Source: Neomoorella sulfitireducens (GTDB lineage: Bacteria; Bacillota; DSM-521; Neomoorellales; Neomoorellaceae). Taken from it: 64,000 bases of DNA. Where the stretch lies: assembly GCF_024733845.1 (NCBI RefSeq), contig NZ_JANRHG010000005.1, positions 1-64,000 on the forward strand. The letters run 5' to 3'. Position 1 is the first letter of the stretch, and every line of letters begins with the position of its first letter. This document shows positions 16,301 through 25,167 of this stretch, piece by piece. The translations under genes were made by a program, and so were the position numbers. Below the pieces are notes generated by a model that was not told where the DNA came from, did no database searches, and saw only the letters and a program-made list of their open reading frames with translations.

Positions 16301-16903
16301 ATGCTTTACTGTTCCCGGTGCGGGCAAGCCCTGCCCCCGGGATGGCGGTACTGTCCCGGCTGTCTCCCCGAACATGCTAAAGAACCCCCCGGGAGCCAGG
16401 CAGGCTTTTTCCTGTTCCTGGGCAATTTTTCCCTGGCCCACCGGCGTCCCCAGCTGGCAGCCCTGTTTTACCGCGCCGCCTTTGAAACGGGCCGGGACAG
16501 CTGGGTAGACTGTTTCAACCTGGGATGCCGGGCCTGGCAACAGGGTGATGTCAACCGGGCTCTTGTTTTGTGGGAAACAAGTCTCCGTTTGAACCCCGGC
16601 AATTACCTGGCCCATTTTAACCTGGGTACATATTATCTCTATAACCGTAATTTAAGGGCCGCCCGCTACCATTTGACCCGGGTGCGCCGGCTCAGACCCG
16701 GTTTTGTAGAAGGGCGCATCAACCTGGGGACCACTTACCTGCTCCTGGGCCTTTTAGAAGCATCCCGGCAAGAATACGCCTTTGTCCTGGAGTGTATTCC
16801 CGGCCATCCAGGCGCCAGGCGCGGCCTGGCCCTGGTTAACAGGGTTGCGGCGATCGGGCACCGGTCACCGGAGAGGGCCGGTATCCAGGAACCCGGGGAT
16901 TAA
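16301..16903 (+). CDS. Zinc-ribbon and TPR repeat protein
   Basis: A 200-residue protein. The N terminus has two CxxC pairs (YCSRCG and YCPGC) forming a zinc ribbon. Three or so tetratricopeptide-like helices follow (FNLGCRAWQQGDVNRALVLWE, then FNLGTYYLYNRNLRAARYHL, then INLGTTYLLLGL). TPRs mediate protein contacts; no enzyme motif is seen. ATG 16301 has AAGGTGGGAGG just upstream and is preferred to GTG 16286. It is the only plus-strand gene inside the flagellar run. No function is assigned. Confidence 0.75.
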   Translation: MLYCSRCGQALPPGWRYCPGCLPEHAKEPPGSQAGFFLFLGNFSLAHRRPQLAALFYRAAFETGRDSWVDCFNLGCRAWQQGDVNRALVLWETSLRLNPGNYLAHFNLGTYYLYNRNLRAARYHLTRVRRLRPGFVEGRINLGTTYLLLGLLEASRQEYAFVLECIPGHPGARRGLALVNRVAAIGHRSPERAGIQEPGD

Positions 16904-16910
16904 AGTGCCT

Positions 16911-17693
16911 TCATCGCCTCAGGTTGTTGGCCAGGTCCCACATTTCATCCGCAATTCGGACGGAACGGGAATTCAGCTCGTAGGCCCGCCGGGCCAGGAG
17001 CATCCCCGTTAACGATGCGGCCAGGTCGACGTTAGCCGCCTCCAGGTAACCGGAGCGGATGGTACCCAGGCCGGCCGTCCCGGGCCGGCCGGCGGCCGCC
17101 AAACCACTGGCGTCAGTTTCCCGGAAAAGGTTGTTACCGGCAGCCTCGAGCCCGGCCGGGTTGGGGACGTTATAGAGGTAAATCTCTCCCAGGACCCATG
17201 TCTCCCCTTCTACCGTCGCCGTTACGGTACCGTCGCCGGTTATGGTGACCTTTTCCGCCCCTTCCGGCAATGCGAAGGGGACATCAAGGTAGTAGCCGCC
17301 GGCGTTGACCAGGTATCCTTCACTATCGCGGTGAAAATTGCCGTCCCTGGTCAAGAACAGTTCCCCGCCCGGTCCATAGACGGCAAAAAAACCTTCTCCC
17401 TGGATGGCAAGGCTCAAGGGATCGCCGGTATGCACCAGGGACCCCTGGGTGAAGTCCCTGGTTGCGGCGGCCACTTTTACCCCCGTCCCGGGGGCCGGGG
17501 TTGCTGCCACATCCAGGGGCTGGTTGACGGGCATGCCAATTTCCTGGACCGGGCGGTAGACCAGGTCGGCAAATTCTACCCGGCCCCGTTTGTAGCCGGT
17601 GGTATTGACATTGGCCAGATCATTGGCCAGGCTATCTACCGCAAGCTGCTGGGTCCGCATCCCGCTGGCACCGCGCCAGAGCGCGCCGATCAT
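16911..17693 (-). CDS. flgG: Flagellar rod/hook-basal body protein, FlgG-like
   Basis: A 260-residue axial protein. It has the N-terminal rod/hook motif (SLANDLANVNTTGYKRGRVEF), a central FlgE/F/G domain (SLAIQGEGFFAV, LTRDGNFHRDSEGYLV) and a C-terminal helix (SGYLEAANVDLAASLTGMLLARRAYELNSR). Both end helices form the coiled-coil core of the distal rod. It is paired with a FlgF-like gene upstream, equivalent to Bacillus flhO-flhP. FlgF and FlgG labels could be exchanged. Confidence 0.88.
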   Translation of the reverse strand: MIGALWRGASGMRTQQLAVDSLANDLANVNTTGYKRGRVEFADLVYRPVQEIGMPVNQPLDVAATPAPGTGVKVAAATRDFTQGSLVHTGDPLSLAIQGEGFFAVYGPGGELFLTRDGNFHRDSEGYLVNAGGYYLDVPFALPEGAEKVTITGDGTVTATVEGETWVLGEIYLYNVPNPAGLEAAGNNLFRETDASGLAAAGRPGTAGLGTIRSGYLEAANVDLAASLTGMLLARRAYELNSRSVRIADEMWDLANNLRR

Positions 17694-17763
17694 TTTTCAT
17701 ATCCCTCCTTCAAGAATACGGCTTTGCCCGGGCCGGTATCTTTTTGCCCCGGCATTGACGGTT

Positions 17764-18531
17764 CTACCGTATACTCCCGACTTCATTGACGCTCTTGCCC
17801 AGGATCTGGTCGGCGGCCTGGATGGCCTTCTGGTTGGCTTCATAGGTCCTCAATACGGCAAGGATATCCACCATTTCCCGGGTGACATCGATATTGGCCT
17901 TTTCCAGCCACCCCTGCCGTACCTGGGAAGCGGCAACCGGCAAGGGCTGCACCCCCTGGGGCGCTATAAAAAGGTTATCGCCCCGGCGCTGCAGGAGAGG
18001 TAAATCCTGGGCGTTAAAAGTTACAATCCAGAGCCGGTCGACAACCTGGCCATCGATAATTACCTGCCCGTAGCTGTCTACCTTAAAGTTACTAGTGCCG
18101 GCGTAGACGGCGCCGTAATCTCCCAGGACGGGATAGCCTTCCTGGGTGACTAAAAAGCCGTTCGCATCCACCTGGAAGGAACCGCCGCGGGTATAGGCCT
18201 CGCTGCCCCCCGCCTGGACGGCAAAGAATGCCGGTGTACTTCCCGGATTGTCTATCAGGGCAAGGTCCGTGGTCCTGCCGGTCTCCTCCAGGGAGCCGGG
18301 GGTATAGCTGGTATGAATATCGTCAACCATCACCCCGGGACTGAAATAACCTACCGGGGCGCTGTGCCCTTTTTCCATGCGCTGGAGGAGCATCTCCGGA
18401 AACGAACGCAGGGTCGCCGTCTGGGCCTTAAAACCGCTGGTTGCGGCGTTGGCCAGGTTGTTGGCTATGACCTCCTGGCGCAGCTCCTGGACTACCATAC
18501 CGGTAGTGGAAAGATATAACCCCCTTAACAA
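17764..18531 (-). CDS. flgF: Flagellar rod/hook-basal body protein, FlgF-like
   Basis: A 255-residue member of the same axial family (VIANNLANAATSGFKAQ at the N terminus; AYTRGGSFQVDANGFLV in the middle; GWLEKANIDVTREMVDILAVLRTYEANQKAIQ at the C terminus). It probably forms the proximal rod. It lies just upstream of flgG and downstream of the MltG-like gene. Confidence 0.87.
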   Translation of the reverse strand: MLRGLYLSTTGMVVQELRQEVIANNLANAATSGFKAQTATLRSFPEMLLQRMEKGHSAPVGYFSPGVMVDDIHTSYTPGSLEETGRTTDLALIDNPGSTPAFFAVQAGGSEAYTRGGSFQVDANGFLVTQEGYPVLGDYGAVYAGTSNFKVDSYGQVIIDGQVVDRLWIVTFNAQDLPLLQRRGDNLFIAPQGVQPLPVAASQVRQGWLEKANIDVTREMVDILAVLRTYEANQKAIQAADQILGKSVNEVGSIR

Positions 18532-18594
18532 TTGTTTTCCCTCCCTCCCGAAAATATTTCTGCTAACAGAGGCATTTAATGACGGTGATGCAAA

Positions 18595-19071
18595 CTAACC
18601 GGTTAACCGCCTGATAATCTCCTTTATATCCCCGGCGGGGAGATAATAGGACCCGGCCTTGAGCTTCTGCTGTACGCCAAGGCGGCGCACCTCGGCTTCA
18701 AAGACGGCGGCGGCAGCTACACCTTCCTTTTCCAGGAGGGCGGCAATTTCCTCCAGGCCGGCCCCCGCCGGGACGGTGACCAGTATTTCTTCCCGTTTAT
18801 CAGCGGGGGCAGCCGGCTGCACCCCGGCAGGCTGCTCTTTTAATCCCTGATCCTTCAAGGCTTCATCCCCGGGGGCAGGTGCAATGGGGACCACTTCTTC
18901 CCGGAAAACCATACCGTACCCGCGGGCGCGGGCAATAACCTCCTCCCTGGCCGGCTCATGCTGGAATATGAAGAGCATGATGCCAGCCAGGAAGAGGCCA
19001 AGCCCAAGGCCTAGGCCGAAGGGAGCCAGGAAGGCACCCTTTCTCTTTAACGCTTCAAGTTGATGATTAAT
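18595..19071 (-). CDS. Membrane protein with MltG/YceG LysM-like domain, probable ATT start
   Basis: The C-terminal half (EILVTVPAGAGLEEIAALLEK ... LKAGSYYLPAGD...) matches the LysM-like subdomain of YceG/MltG proteins, but the catalytic transglycosylase domain is absent. The first in-frame ATG (18978) would cut a hydrophobic helix (FGLGLGLFLAGIMLFIF) and has no ribosome site. The frame stays open upstream and holds no ATG, GTG or TTG back through at least 19200. An ATT at 19071 preceded by AAGGGGGAAG would give a 158-residue protein with a short cytoplasmic N terminus and one membrane helix. The start is inference. It overlaps the upstream gene by 25 bases. Confidence 0.6.
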   Translation of the reverse strand: MNHQLEALKRKGAFLAPFGLGLGLGLFLAGIMLFIFQHEPAREEVIARARGYGMVFREEVVPIAPAPGDEALKDQGLKEQPAGVQPAAPADKREEILVTVPAGAGLEEIAALLEKEGVAAAAVFEAEVRRLGVQQKLKAGSYYLPAGDIKEIIRRLTG

Positions 19072-19559
19072 GCGACTTCCCCCTTCCCCCGGCCAAACCG
19101 CCGCGCCAGGCTGTCGATGCTCTCGCCGGCGGCATAGGCCCGGCGAATTTGCTCCCGGACATCCGGCTCCTCCGCCCCGGTAACCGATGGCTTTCCGGCC
19201 CCGGCTGTTTCCACCGGCGTCCCGGCCGGCCTCCCTTGAAGGCCGGGGTTTGCCCCGGCCGCGTCTTCTCCCTCCAGGGCTGCCGCCAGGTAAGAACGGA
19301 AAGCCCCCGGGCTGGCTGCCGGGATGGCCAGCTCCTCCACCCGGGCAGCAAGGGCGGCAACCTCTTCCTGGAGGGCTTCCAGGCGTCCGGCCAGCTGTTC
19401 CCCGTTCCCGGGAGGACCGGGACGTTCCCGGTCTTGAGGTTCGTTATCCTTTGCCGGCCGGAGCCCCTGGCTTCCTTCCCCGGCCACCAGCATTTTCAGG
19501 GCGGGCAGGGCACTGAGGGCAATGAGTACGGCACCGGTAATCAAGAAGAAATATGCCAT
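19047..19559 (-). CDS. SwrB/DUF6115-like flagellar-cluster membrane protein
   Basis: A 170-residue protein. It has an N-terminal transmembrane helix (FFLITGAVLIALSALPAL), a coiled-coil segment around 57-80 (LEALQEEVAALAARVEEL), a low-complexity linker, and a C-terminal helix-turn-helix-like end (ESIDSLARRFGRGKGEVALII). It occupies the place directly after fliA where Bacillus encodes SwrB, which assists flagellar export assembly, and it has the same architecture. Equivalence is inferred from position and layout. Confidence 0.65.
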   Translation of the reverse strand: MAYFFLITGAVLIALSALPALKMLVAGEGSQGLRPAKDNEPQDRERPGPPGNGEQLAGRLEALQEEVAALAARVEELAIPAASPGAFRSYLAAALEGEDAAGANPGLQGRPAGTPVETAGAGKPSVTGAEEPDVREQIRRAYAAGESIDSLARRFGRGKGEVALIINLKR

Positions 19560-19568
19560 TCATACCAC

Positions 19569-20327
19569 CTACATAAAATCGGCTAAATAACGGCGCAGGT
19601 TTAAGATTGCCCGGCCGTGGAGCTGGCAAACCCGGGATTCGGAGACGCCTAGAATTTTTCCGATTTCCTTTAAGGTCAGGCCCTCGTAATAGTACAGGGT
19701 GAGGACCAGGCGATCTTTATCGTTTAAATGCCTGATACCCTCTACCAGGGCGCGGCGAAGTTCATCCTGTTCATAACACCCCTCCGGATCCGGGCTCTGG
19801 GGGTCGGCCAGCAATTCCGCCCGGCTAACCCCCTCTTCCCCGTCCCGTTCAAAAAGGAAGTCTTCCAGGGAAAGGACGGCCATCTGGGAACCCCGCTCCA
19901 GCAGCTCCCTGAGCTCCTCTACCGTTATCCCTGCCGCCGCCGCCACCGCTGCATCGCTTATCTCCCTTCCCTGCTCCTGCTCCAGGCGGCGGTAAACCAT
20001 GCTTACCCGGCGCAGTTTTTCCACCAGGGTGCGGGGTGCCCAGTGGGACTGGCGCAGGGCATCGAGGATGGCCCCGCGGATACGCTGGGAAGCAAAGCTT
20101 TCAAAGTTAACACCCCGGGATGGGTCATAACGATCAATGGCCTCCAGCAGCCCGATTATGCCGTAGCCGATCAGGTCTTCCTGGTCCAGGTGCTGGGGCG
20201 GTTTTACTGCCAGGCGGCCTGCATGATATTTCACCAGGGGGAGATACTTGAGAACCAGTTCCCGGCGCCCGACCTCTTCCTTGCCGGCAAGGTAGGCGGC
20301 CCACATGGAGCTGTCCTTAACTGCCAC
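19569..20327 (-). CDS. fliA: Flagellar RNA polymerase sigma factor sigma-28 (FliA/SigD)
   Basis: A 252-residue sigma-70-family factor with region 2 (LVLKYLPLVKYHAGRLA, DLIGYGIIGLLEAIDRYDP, FASQRIRGAILDALR), region 3 and region 4 (DRLVLTLYYYEGLTLKEIGKILG, SRVCQLH). It directs transcription of late flagellar genes. Sigma-28-like promoters occur before flagellin and flaG in this window. GTG 20327 is chosen because GGGGAGAGGG precedes it and the homologous N terminus starts there; ATG 20306 is an alternative. It overlaps the PilZ gene by 11 bases. Confidence 0.93.
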   Translation of the reverse strand: MAVKDSSMWAAYLAGKEEVGRRELVLKYLPLVKYHAGRLAVKPPQHLDQEDLIGYGIIGLLEAIDRYDPSRGVNFESFASQRIRGAILDALRQSHWAPRTLVEKLRRVSMVYRRLEQEQGREISDAAVAAAAGITVEELRELLERGSQMAVLSLEDFLFERDGEEGVSRAELLADPQSPDPEGCYEQDELRRALVEGIRHLNDKDRLVLTLYYYEGLTLKEIGKILGVSESRVCQLHGRAILNLRRYLADFM

Positions 20328-20991
20328 TTTCCCTCTCCCCCCGGCGCCTTTTTTCTTCCAGCAACCGCTGGAAAACAAAGGCCACAATCTCGTCTTCCTG
20401 CCTCTCGCTGATGCCTTCAAAGGCCACACCGGCTTCATAACGTGTCACGCCGTCTATCTCCCGCGGGGCCGCGCGCTTGACGCGCCCGGCCAGGCGCATG
20501 GGTAAACGGCGGCGGCCGGGCAGGTGGAACTCCATGTAAATAAGGTCGCCCACAGCAACCGGTTCCCGGAGAACCAGCTGTGCCCCGCCGCCGCTTATAT
20601 CCACCGTTACCCCCTTTTTATGGAGCCTGGTTGGCCGGGCGGGCCCGTCGGTCGCTGGACAGACGGCATAGCGAAATTCCAGGGCCGCCCTGACCCGTAC
20701 ATGGGAACGCACCTGGAGGCGCCGGTAATCGTCCGGGTAGGCCAGGTAATAAAGGGGGGGATCCCCCGGCAGGTATCGCCGGACAGTGGTAGTGAACTCA
20801 TAGCGGGCATCCAGCCGGTTGCAGGTAACCTCAACAGCATCTCCCGGCGCCAGGACCAGTTCGCTGCTTGCCGGCGCAAGGACGGCAAAGCCGTCTTGTC
20901 CTACATCCTGGATAATGGTGCGCAGGTCTTTACGACCGGGATTTTTAATGATAATAGGCATGTTTATCATAATAAAGTTGAGCCCGGCCAT
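20317..20991 (-). CDS. PilZ-domain c-di-GMP-binding protein, YcgR-like
   Basis: A 224-residue protein with an N-terminal YcgR-type beta domain and a C-terminal PilZ domain (about 98-210). The c-di-GMP motifs are visible: RRLQVRSHVRVR at the domain junction and DISGGG further on. Such proteins bind c-di-GMP and slow or brake the flagellar motor. Its operon is itself headed by a c-di-GMP riboswitch, so the ligand acts at two levels. A strong Shine-Dalgarno (GGAGGGGG) precedes the ATG. Confidence 0.88.
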   Translation of the reverse strand: MAGLNFIMINMPIIIKNPGRKDLRTIIQDVGQDGFAVLAPASSELVLAPGDAVEVTCNRLDARYEFTTTVRRYLPGDPPLYYLAYPDDYRRLQVRSHVRVRAALEFRYAVCPATDGPARPTRLHKKGVTVDISGGGAQLVLREPVAVGDLIYMEFHLPGRRRLPMRLAGRVKRAAPREIDGVTRYEAGVAFEGISERQEDEIVAFVFQRLLEEKRRRGERESGS

Positions 20992-21003
20992 GATATCCCC
21001 CTC

Positions 21004-21846
21004 CTATCTTCCCAGCAGGCGGCCCAGGCGCTGCCAGAAACCCTGGCCCCGGCCTGCCGGCAATTCCCCGCCCTGGAACCTGGCAGCCGCTTCTTCCAGG
21101 GCCAGGGTCGCAGGGCAGCGGGGATATAGCTCGCTGAAGGGCTGCTGGCGCCTTACCGCCTGGCCTACCCGGGGATCCTCGGGTATGATCCCCAGGAGGG
21201 GCAGTTCCAGGTGTAAAAACCGGCGGCAGGCACCCTGGAGCCGCCCGGCGGCCTCCTGCCCTTCCAGATTGCTGGCAGCCCGGTTAATGAGGAGATGCAT
21301 CTTTACCCCCAGGCGCTGCAGTCCTTTGATCAAACCGTAGGCATCGGTTATGGAAGTAGGTTCCGGCGTGGCTACCACCAGGGCTTCCCCGGCAGCAGCC
21401 GCAAAAGTGAAAACCGCCCGCGATATCCCGGCGCCGGAATCGACCAGGATGATATCAACCTGCCCGGCCAGGGTCGCCAGGCCCTGGAGGAGCCTTTCCC
21501 GGTCCCCGGGGGCCAGCTCGGCCAGTTCCTGGAAGCCCGAGGCTCCCGGCACCAGGAGCAGGTCGTGGGGGCCGTGGACAACCACTTCTTCTATAGTGCA
21601 TTGCCCCCCGGCGACTTCCTTCAGGCTGTAACGGGGTACCAGGCCCATCAGGATGTCCACATTGGCCAGTCCCAGGTCGGCGTCAAAGAGGAGGGTCCGC
21701 CGTCCCTGGCGGGCCAGGATCAGGCCCAGGTTGACGGCAATATTGGTCTTGCCCACGCCGCCTTTACCACTGGCAATGGCAACCACCCGCGACCGCCCTT
21801 CCGCCCGTCCGGCTACTAGTTTACGCAACCTGCCCGCCTGATCCAT
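21004..21846 (-). CDS. flhG: MinD-like flagellar number regulator FlhG
   Basis: A 280-residue P-loop ATPase of the MinD/ParA class. It shows a deviant Walker A (ASGKGGVGKTNIAVNLG) near residue 23, FDADLGLANVD near 50 and DSGAGIS near 120. FlhG with FlhF sets flagellar number and position; in Firmicutes it also contacts FliM/FliY. ATG 21846 is preferred because GGTGG lies upstream and the family starts there. It overlaps flhF by 26 bases. Confidence 0.92.
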   Translation of the reverse strand: MDQAGRLRKLVAGRAEGRSRVVAIASGKGGVGKTNIAVNLGLILARQGRRTLLFDADLGLANVDILMGLVPRYSLKEVAGGQCTIEEVVVHGPHDLLLVPGASGFQELAELAPGDRERLLQGLATLAGQVDIILVDSGAGISRAVFTFAAAAGEALVVATPEPTSITDAYGLIKGLQRLGVKMHLLINRAASNLEGQEAAGRLQGACRRFLHLELPLLGIIPEDPRVGQAVRRQQPFSELYPRCPATLALEEAAARFQGGELPAGRGQGFWQRLGRLLGR

Positions 21847-22990
21847 CTTCTGCCACCGCTTCCCAGATACGCCTGGCCAGGAGGTGGGGATCGGCCGCTT
21901 CAAGGTCATCCGGCACGTCCTGGCCGGTAGATATGTAAGCCAGGGGTACACCCGCAGCTGCGGCTGCAGGGAATATTACCCCCGGGCAGCTCGTCTCGTC
22001 GATCTTGGTGAAAATAAGCCGGCTGTAGTTAAGGCAGCGGAAGTTTTCCAAGGCCTGGAGCAAGTCCCGGCGCCTGGTGGCGCAGCTCAACACCAGGTAT
22101 ACTTCCCGCCCGGGAACGACCTCCAGGAATCCCCGCGTTTCCGCCAGCATGGCCTTGTTCTCCGGCGCCCGCCCGGCCGTATCGATTAAAACTACGTCGC
22201 AGTGCTCCAGGTTTTCCAGGGAAGTGCGCAGTTCCCGCGGCGTCATGGCCACTTCCAGGGGCAAGCCCATAATTTCGGCATAGGTTTTGAGCTGGTCTAC
22301 GGCCCCGATACGGTAAGTATCCAGGGTTACCAGGCCGACCTTGCGCCCTTCATAAAGGCTGTAGCGGGCTGCTATCTTGGCCAGGGTAGTCGTCTTACCC
22401 ACACCGGTGGGGCCGGTAAAGGCCTGGACCCGCTGCCGCGAGGGACCAGCTATATGCCCGCTCAAGCGGTCCGCCAGCCGGCTGCGAATTATTTCGGCAA
22501 TAATTTCTTCCCCGGCAGTCCCTTCGATGCCGTTTAACAGGAAAGCCACTAGATCTTCCTCCAGCTCCTGGGCCAGCAGGCGCCGGCGTAAGGCCGCCAG
22601 CTGTTCCGGCACCGGAGCGCTGCCGGGCCGGATCAAGCGGTTGAGGGCGGCTTTGATGTCGGCCAGTTCCCGCTGGAGGGTATCCAGGCCGGGGTGGCCG
22701 TTGTTACCGCTCCCGCCCGTACCGGCCGCCCCGGCCGGTATCCCCGCTGCCCGGCCGGCTGCGCCCGGCAGGGATGCCCTGCCGGGCGGGACCTCCCCCT
22801 GGACTAAGGGCCTTCCCGTAGCCTCTTCCAGGGCTGCCGTTACTTCCAGGCGGGGGGGTAAAAATAAGCCCTTGAGGCCCGGGTGGCGTACCCGGCGGGT
22901 AGCCACAATAACCGCCTCGGGTCCCAGATCGCGGCGGATGGCCAGGTAGGCTTCCTGCATATCGCGGGCAAGATAGCGTTTAATCTTCAC
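21821..22990 (-). CDS. flhF: SRP-type GTPase FlhF
   Basis: A 389-residue GTPase homologous to Ffh/FtsY. It has a basic N-terminal B domain (MKIKRYLARDMQEAYLAIRRDLG), a Gly/Pro/Ala-rich linker, an N domain and a G domain with P-loop FTGPTGVGKTTTLAKIA near 190. LDTYRIGAVDQL, LIDTAGRAP and TKIDE follow. It places the flagellum and recruits early basal-body proteins. It overlaps flhA by 4 bases. Confidence 0.94.
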   Translation of the reverse strand: MKIKRYLARDMQEAYLAIRRDLGPEAVIVATRRVRHPGLKGLFLPPRLEVTAALEEATGRPLVQGEVPPGRASLPGAAGRAAGIPAGAAGTGGSGNNGHPGLDTLQRELADIKAALNRLIRPGSAPVPEQLAALRRRLLAQELEEDLVAFLLNGIEGTAGEEIIAEIIRSRLADRLSGHIAGPSRQRVQAFTGPTGVGKTTTLAKIAARYSLYEGRKVGLVTLDTYRIGAVDQLKTYAEIMGLPLEVAMTPRELRTSLENLEHCDVVLIDTAGRAPENKAMLAETRGFLEVVPGREVYLVLSCATRRRDLLQALENFRCLNYSRLIFTKIDETSCPGVIFPAAAAAGVPLAYISTGQDVPDDLEAADPHLLARRIWEAVAEDGSGGQVA

Positions 22991-25059
22991 ACTAAGTTCA
23001 CCGCCTCCACGGCCTCGATTTCCAGGCCGGGTTCCAGTTCGTTATAAGCCAGGACCGGTACATAAGGTAAGGAACGCTGGAGGAGCCGCCGCAGGGGCAG
23101 GCGGATCCTGGCCGAGCATAAGATCACCGGCTGGACGCCGCCGGCGGCAGCTTTCTCCACGGCCCGTCCCAGCCTGCTTAGAAGTTCCCGGCCCTCCTCC
23201 GGGGCCAGGGCCGGGAAATTGCCCTGGGAGGTGGGCTGGATGGCTTCCGCCAGCTTCTGCTCCAGCTGGGGATAGAGGGTAATGGCCGTGAGCCTGCCCT
23301 CCCGGGCGTACTGGCGGCTTATGGTGCGGCTCAAGGCCTGGCGCGCCGCCCCGAGCAGGTAATCCGGCTCCCGGCTGGTACGGGCGGCATCGGCCAGGGC
23401 CTCCAGGATGCTGACCAGGTCCCGGATGGGCACCTGTTCCTGGAGCAGGCCGGCCAGGACCTTCTGTACCTCCCCTACCGTCAGGAGGTTGGGCACCAGC
23501 TCTTCAACCACTGCCGGGTTATTTTCCTTGATCTTGTCAAGGAGCTCCCGCGTTTCCTGGCGGCCCATGAGCTCGGCGGCATGGGCCTTGATGAATTCCG
23601 TCAGGTGGGTAATGAGGACGGTGGCGGCGTCAACGACGGTAAAACCGGCCAGCTCCACTTCCTGGCGCCTGGCCCCCGGCACCCACCAGGCCGCAAGGCC
23701 GAAGGTGGGTTCCCGGGTAGGTATACCCTCCGGCGGCCCTTCATTCCCGGCGGGGTTCATGGCCAGGAGATAGCCGGGTTTAATCTCTCCCCGGGCCGCC
23801 TCCACACCCCGCAGCTTAAAGACATAGCCGTGGGGAGGCAGCTGGAGGTTATCGCGAATGCGAATTGGCCGGACGTAGATGCCCATCTCGGTGGCGCACT
23901 GGCGCCTTACCGCCGCCAGCCGGTCCAGCAGGTCGCCGCCTTCGGTTTCATCGGCCAGGGGGATGAGGCCGTAGCCGATTTCCACCTCCAGGGGGTCTAC
24001 CTGGAAAAGGCTCAAGACATTCTCCGGCTGGCGCTGGGAAGCCTTCTGGACGGCGGCCGTCTCCTGCCGGCGCTGGCCCTGCAACCTTTCCTCCCTGGCC
24101 AGGCTATAGGCGGCATAACCGACCCCGCCGGCCATAATAAAGAAGGTCAGGTGGGGCATCCCCGGCAAAAGGCCCAGCAGGAACAGGACGACCGCCACCA
24201 GCCCGGCGATCCGGGGAAAGCCCGTTAGCTGGCGGATTACCTCCTTGCCAAAGCTGTCTGCCGCCCCGGAGCGGGTCACCAGGATACCGGTACCGGTGGA
24301 AACCATGAGGGCCGGCAGCTGGGTCACCAGGCCGTCGCCGATGGTCAGGCGAGTATAGGTCTGCAGGGCATCCATAAAAGGCATCCCCAGCTGCCACACA
24401 CCGATAGCCAGTCCCCCGAGGATGTTGATGGCCGTGATGATGAGGCCGGCAATGGCATCCCCCCGGACGAATTTGCTGGCACCGTCCATGGCCCCGTAAA
24501 AATCGGCTTCCCGCTGGAGTTCCCGCCGCTTGGCCCGGGCCTCGTCCTCGGTCAACAGGCCGGCATTGAGGTCGGCGTCGATGCTCATCTGCTTGCCGGG
24601 CATGGCGTCCAGGGTAAAGCGGGCCGCGACCTCGGCCACCCGCTGGGCACCGTTGGTTATGACGATAAACTGGATGATGGTAATAATGAGGAATATGACA
24701 AAGCCGACGATATAATTACCCCGGACCACAAAACTGCCGAAGGTTTCGATCACTTCCCCGGCATCGGCCCGGCTCAAAATAAGCCTGGTGGAGGAGATAT
24801 TAAGGGACAGGCGGAACAGGGTTACCACCAGCAGGAGGGACGGGAATACGGAAAAGTCCAGGCTGCGGGAGACGAACATGGTGGTAAGGAGGATAACCAT
24901 GCTGATGCCCATGCTCATGATGAGCAGGAAGTTCATCACCCCGGGGCTTACGGGAATAACAATGAGGACGACTATTCCCAGGACCAGGGCCGCCACCAAA
25001 ATATCGTTGTACGGGGTAAGGCGCCGCAGGGCGCCCAGCAGGCCGGTATTTGCCGCCAT
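22987..25059 (-). CDS. flhA: Flagellar export gate protein FlhA
   Basis: A 690-residue protein. The N-terminal half has about eight membrane helices with the conserved FHIPEP-family loop (AERFTLDAMPGKQMSIDADLN-type segment around 135-160). The C-terminal half is the cytoplasmic substrate- and chaperone-docking domain. It forms the nonameric export-gate ring driven by proton flow. ATG 25059 (MAANTGLLG) is chosen to match the family N terminus; the frame is open to 25128. It sits 108 bases downstream of flhB. Confidence 0.94.
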   Translation of the reverse strand: MAANTGLLGALRRLTPYNDILVAALVLGIVVLIVIPVSPGVMNFLLIMSMGISMVILLTTMFVSRSLDFSVFPSLLLVVTLFRLSLNISSTRLILSRADAGEVIETFGSFVVRGNYIVGFVIFLIITIIQFIVITNGAQRVAEVAARFTLDAMPGKQMSIDADLNAGLLTEDEARAKRRELQREADFYGAMDGASKFVRGDAIAGLIITAINILGGLAIGVWQLGMPFMDALQTYTRLTIGDGLVTQLPALMVSTGTGILVTRSGAADSFGKEVIRQLTGFPRIAGLVAVVLFLLGLLPGMPHLTFFIMAGGVGYAAYSLAREERLQGQRRQETAAVQKASQRQPENVLSLFQVDPLEVEIGYGLIPLADETEGGDLLDRLAAVRRQCATEMGIYVRPIRIRDNLQLPPHGYVFKLRGVEAARGEIKPGYLLAMNPAGNEGPPEGIPTREPTFGLAAWWVPGARRQEVELAGFTVVDAATVLITHLTEFIKAHAAELMGRQETRELLDKIKENNPAVVEELVPNLLTVGEVQKVLAGLLQEQVPIRDLVSILEALADAARTSREPDYLLGAARQALSRTISRQYAREGRLTAITLYPQLEQKLAEAIQPTSQGNFPALAPEEGRELLSRLGRAVEKAAAGGVQPVILCSARIRLPLRRLLQRSLPYVPVLAYNELEPGLEIEAVEAVNLV

Positions 25060-25167
25060 AGAGCAGTTTTTCCTCCGTATGCTTACTGGCTCATCCGAAA
25101 ATCGGGTTTTATCGCTATAAATTGGCACCCTGGGGCCTGGATGGTACAGGCTCCAGGCTAAATGCCC

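Noticed and set aside
25059-25128. Longer FlhA N terminus
   Set aside because: The extra 23 residues are polar and not family-like; homologous sequence begins at MAANTG.
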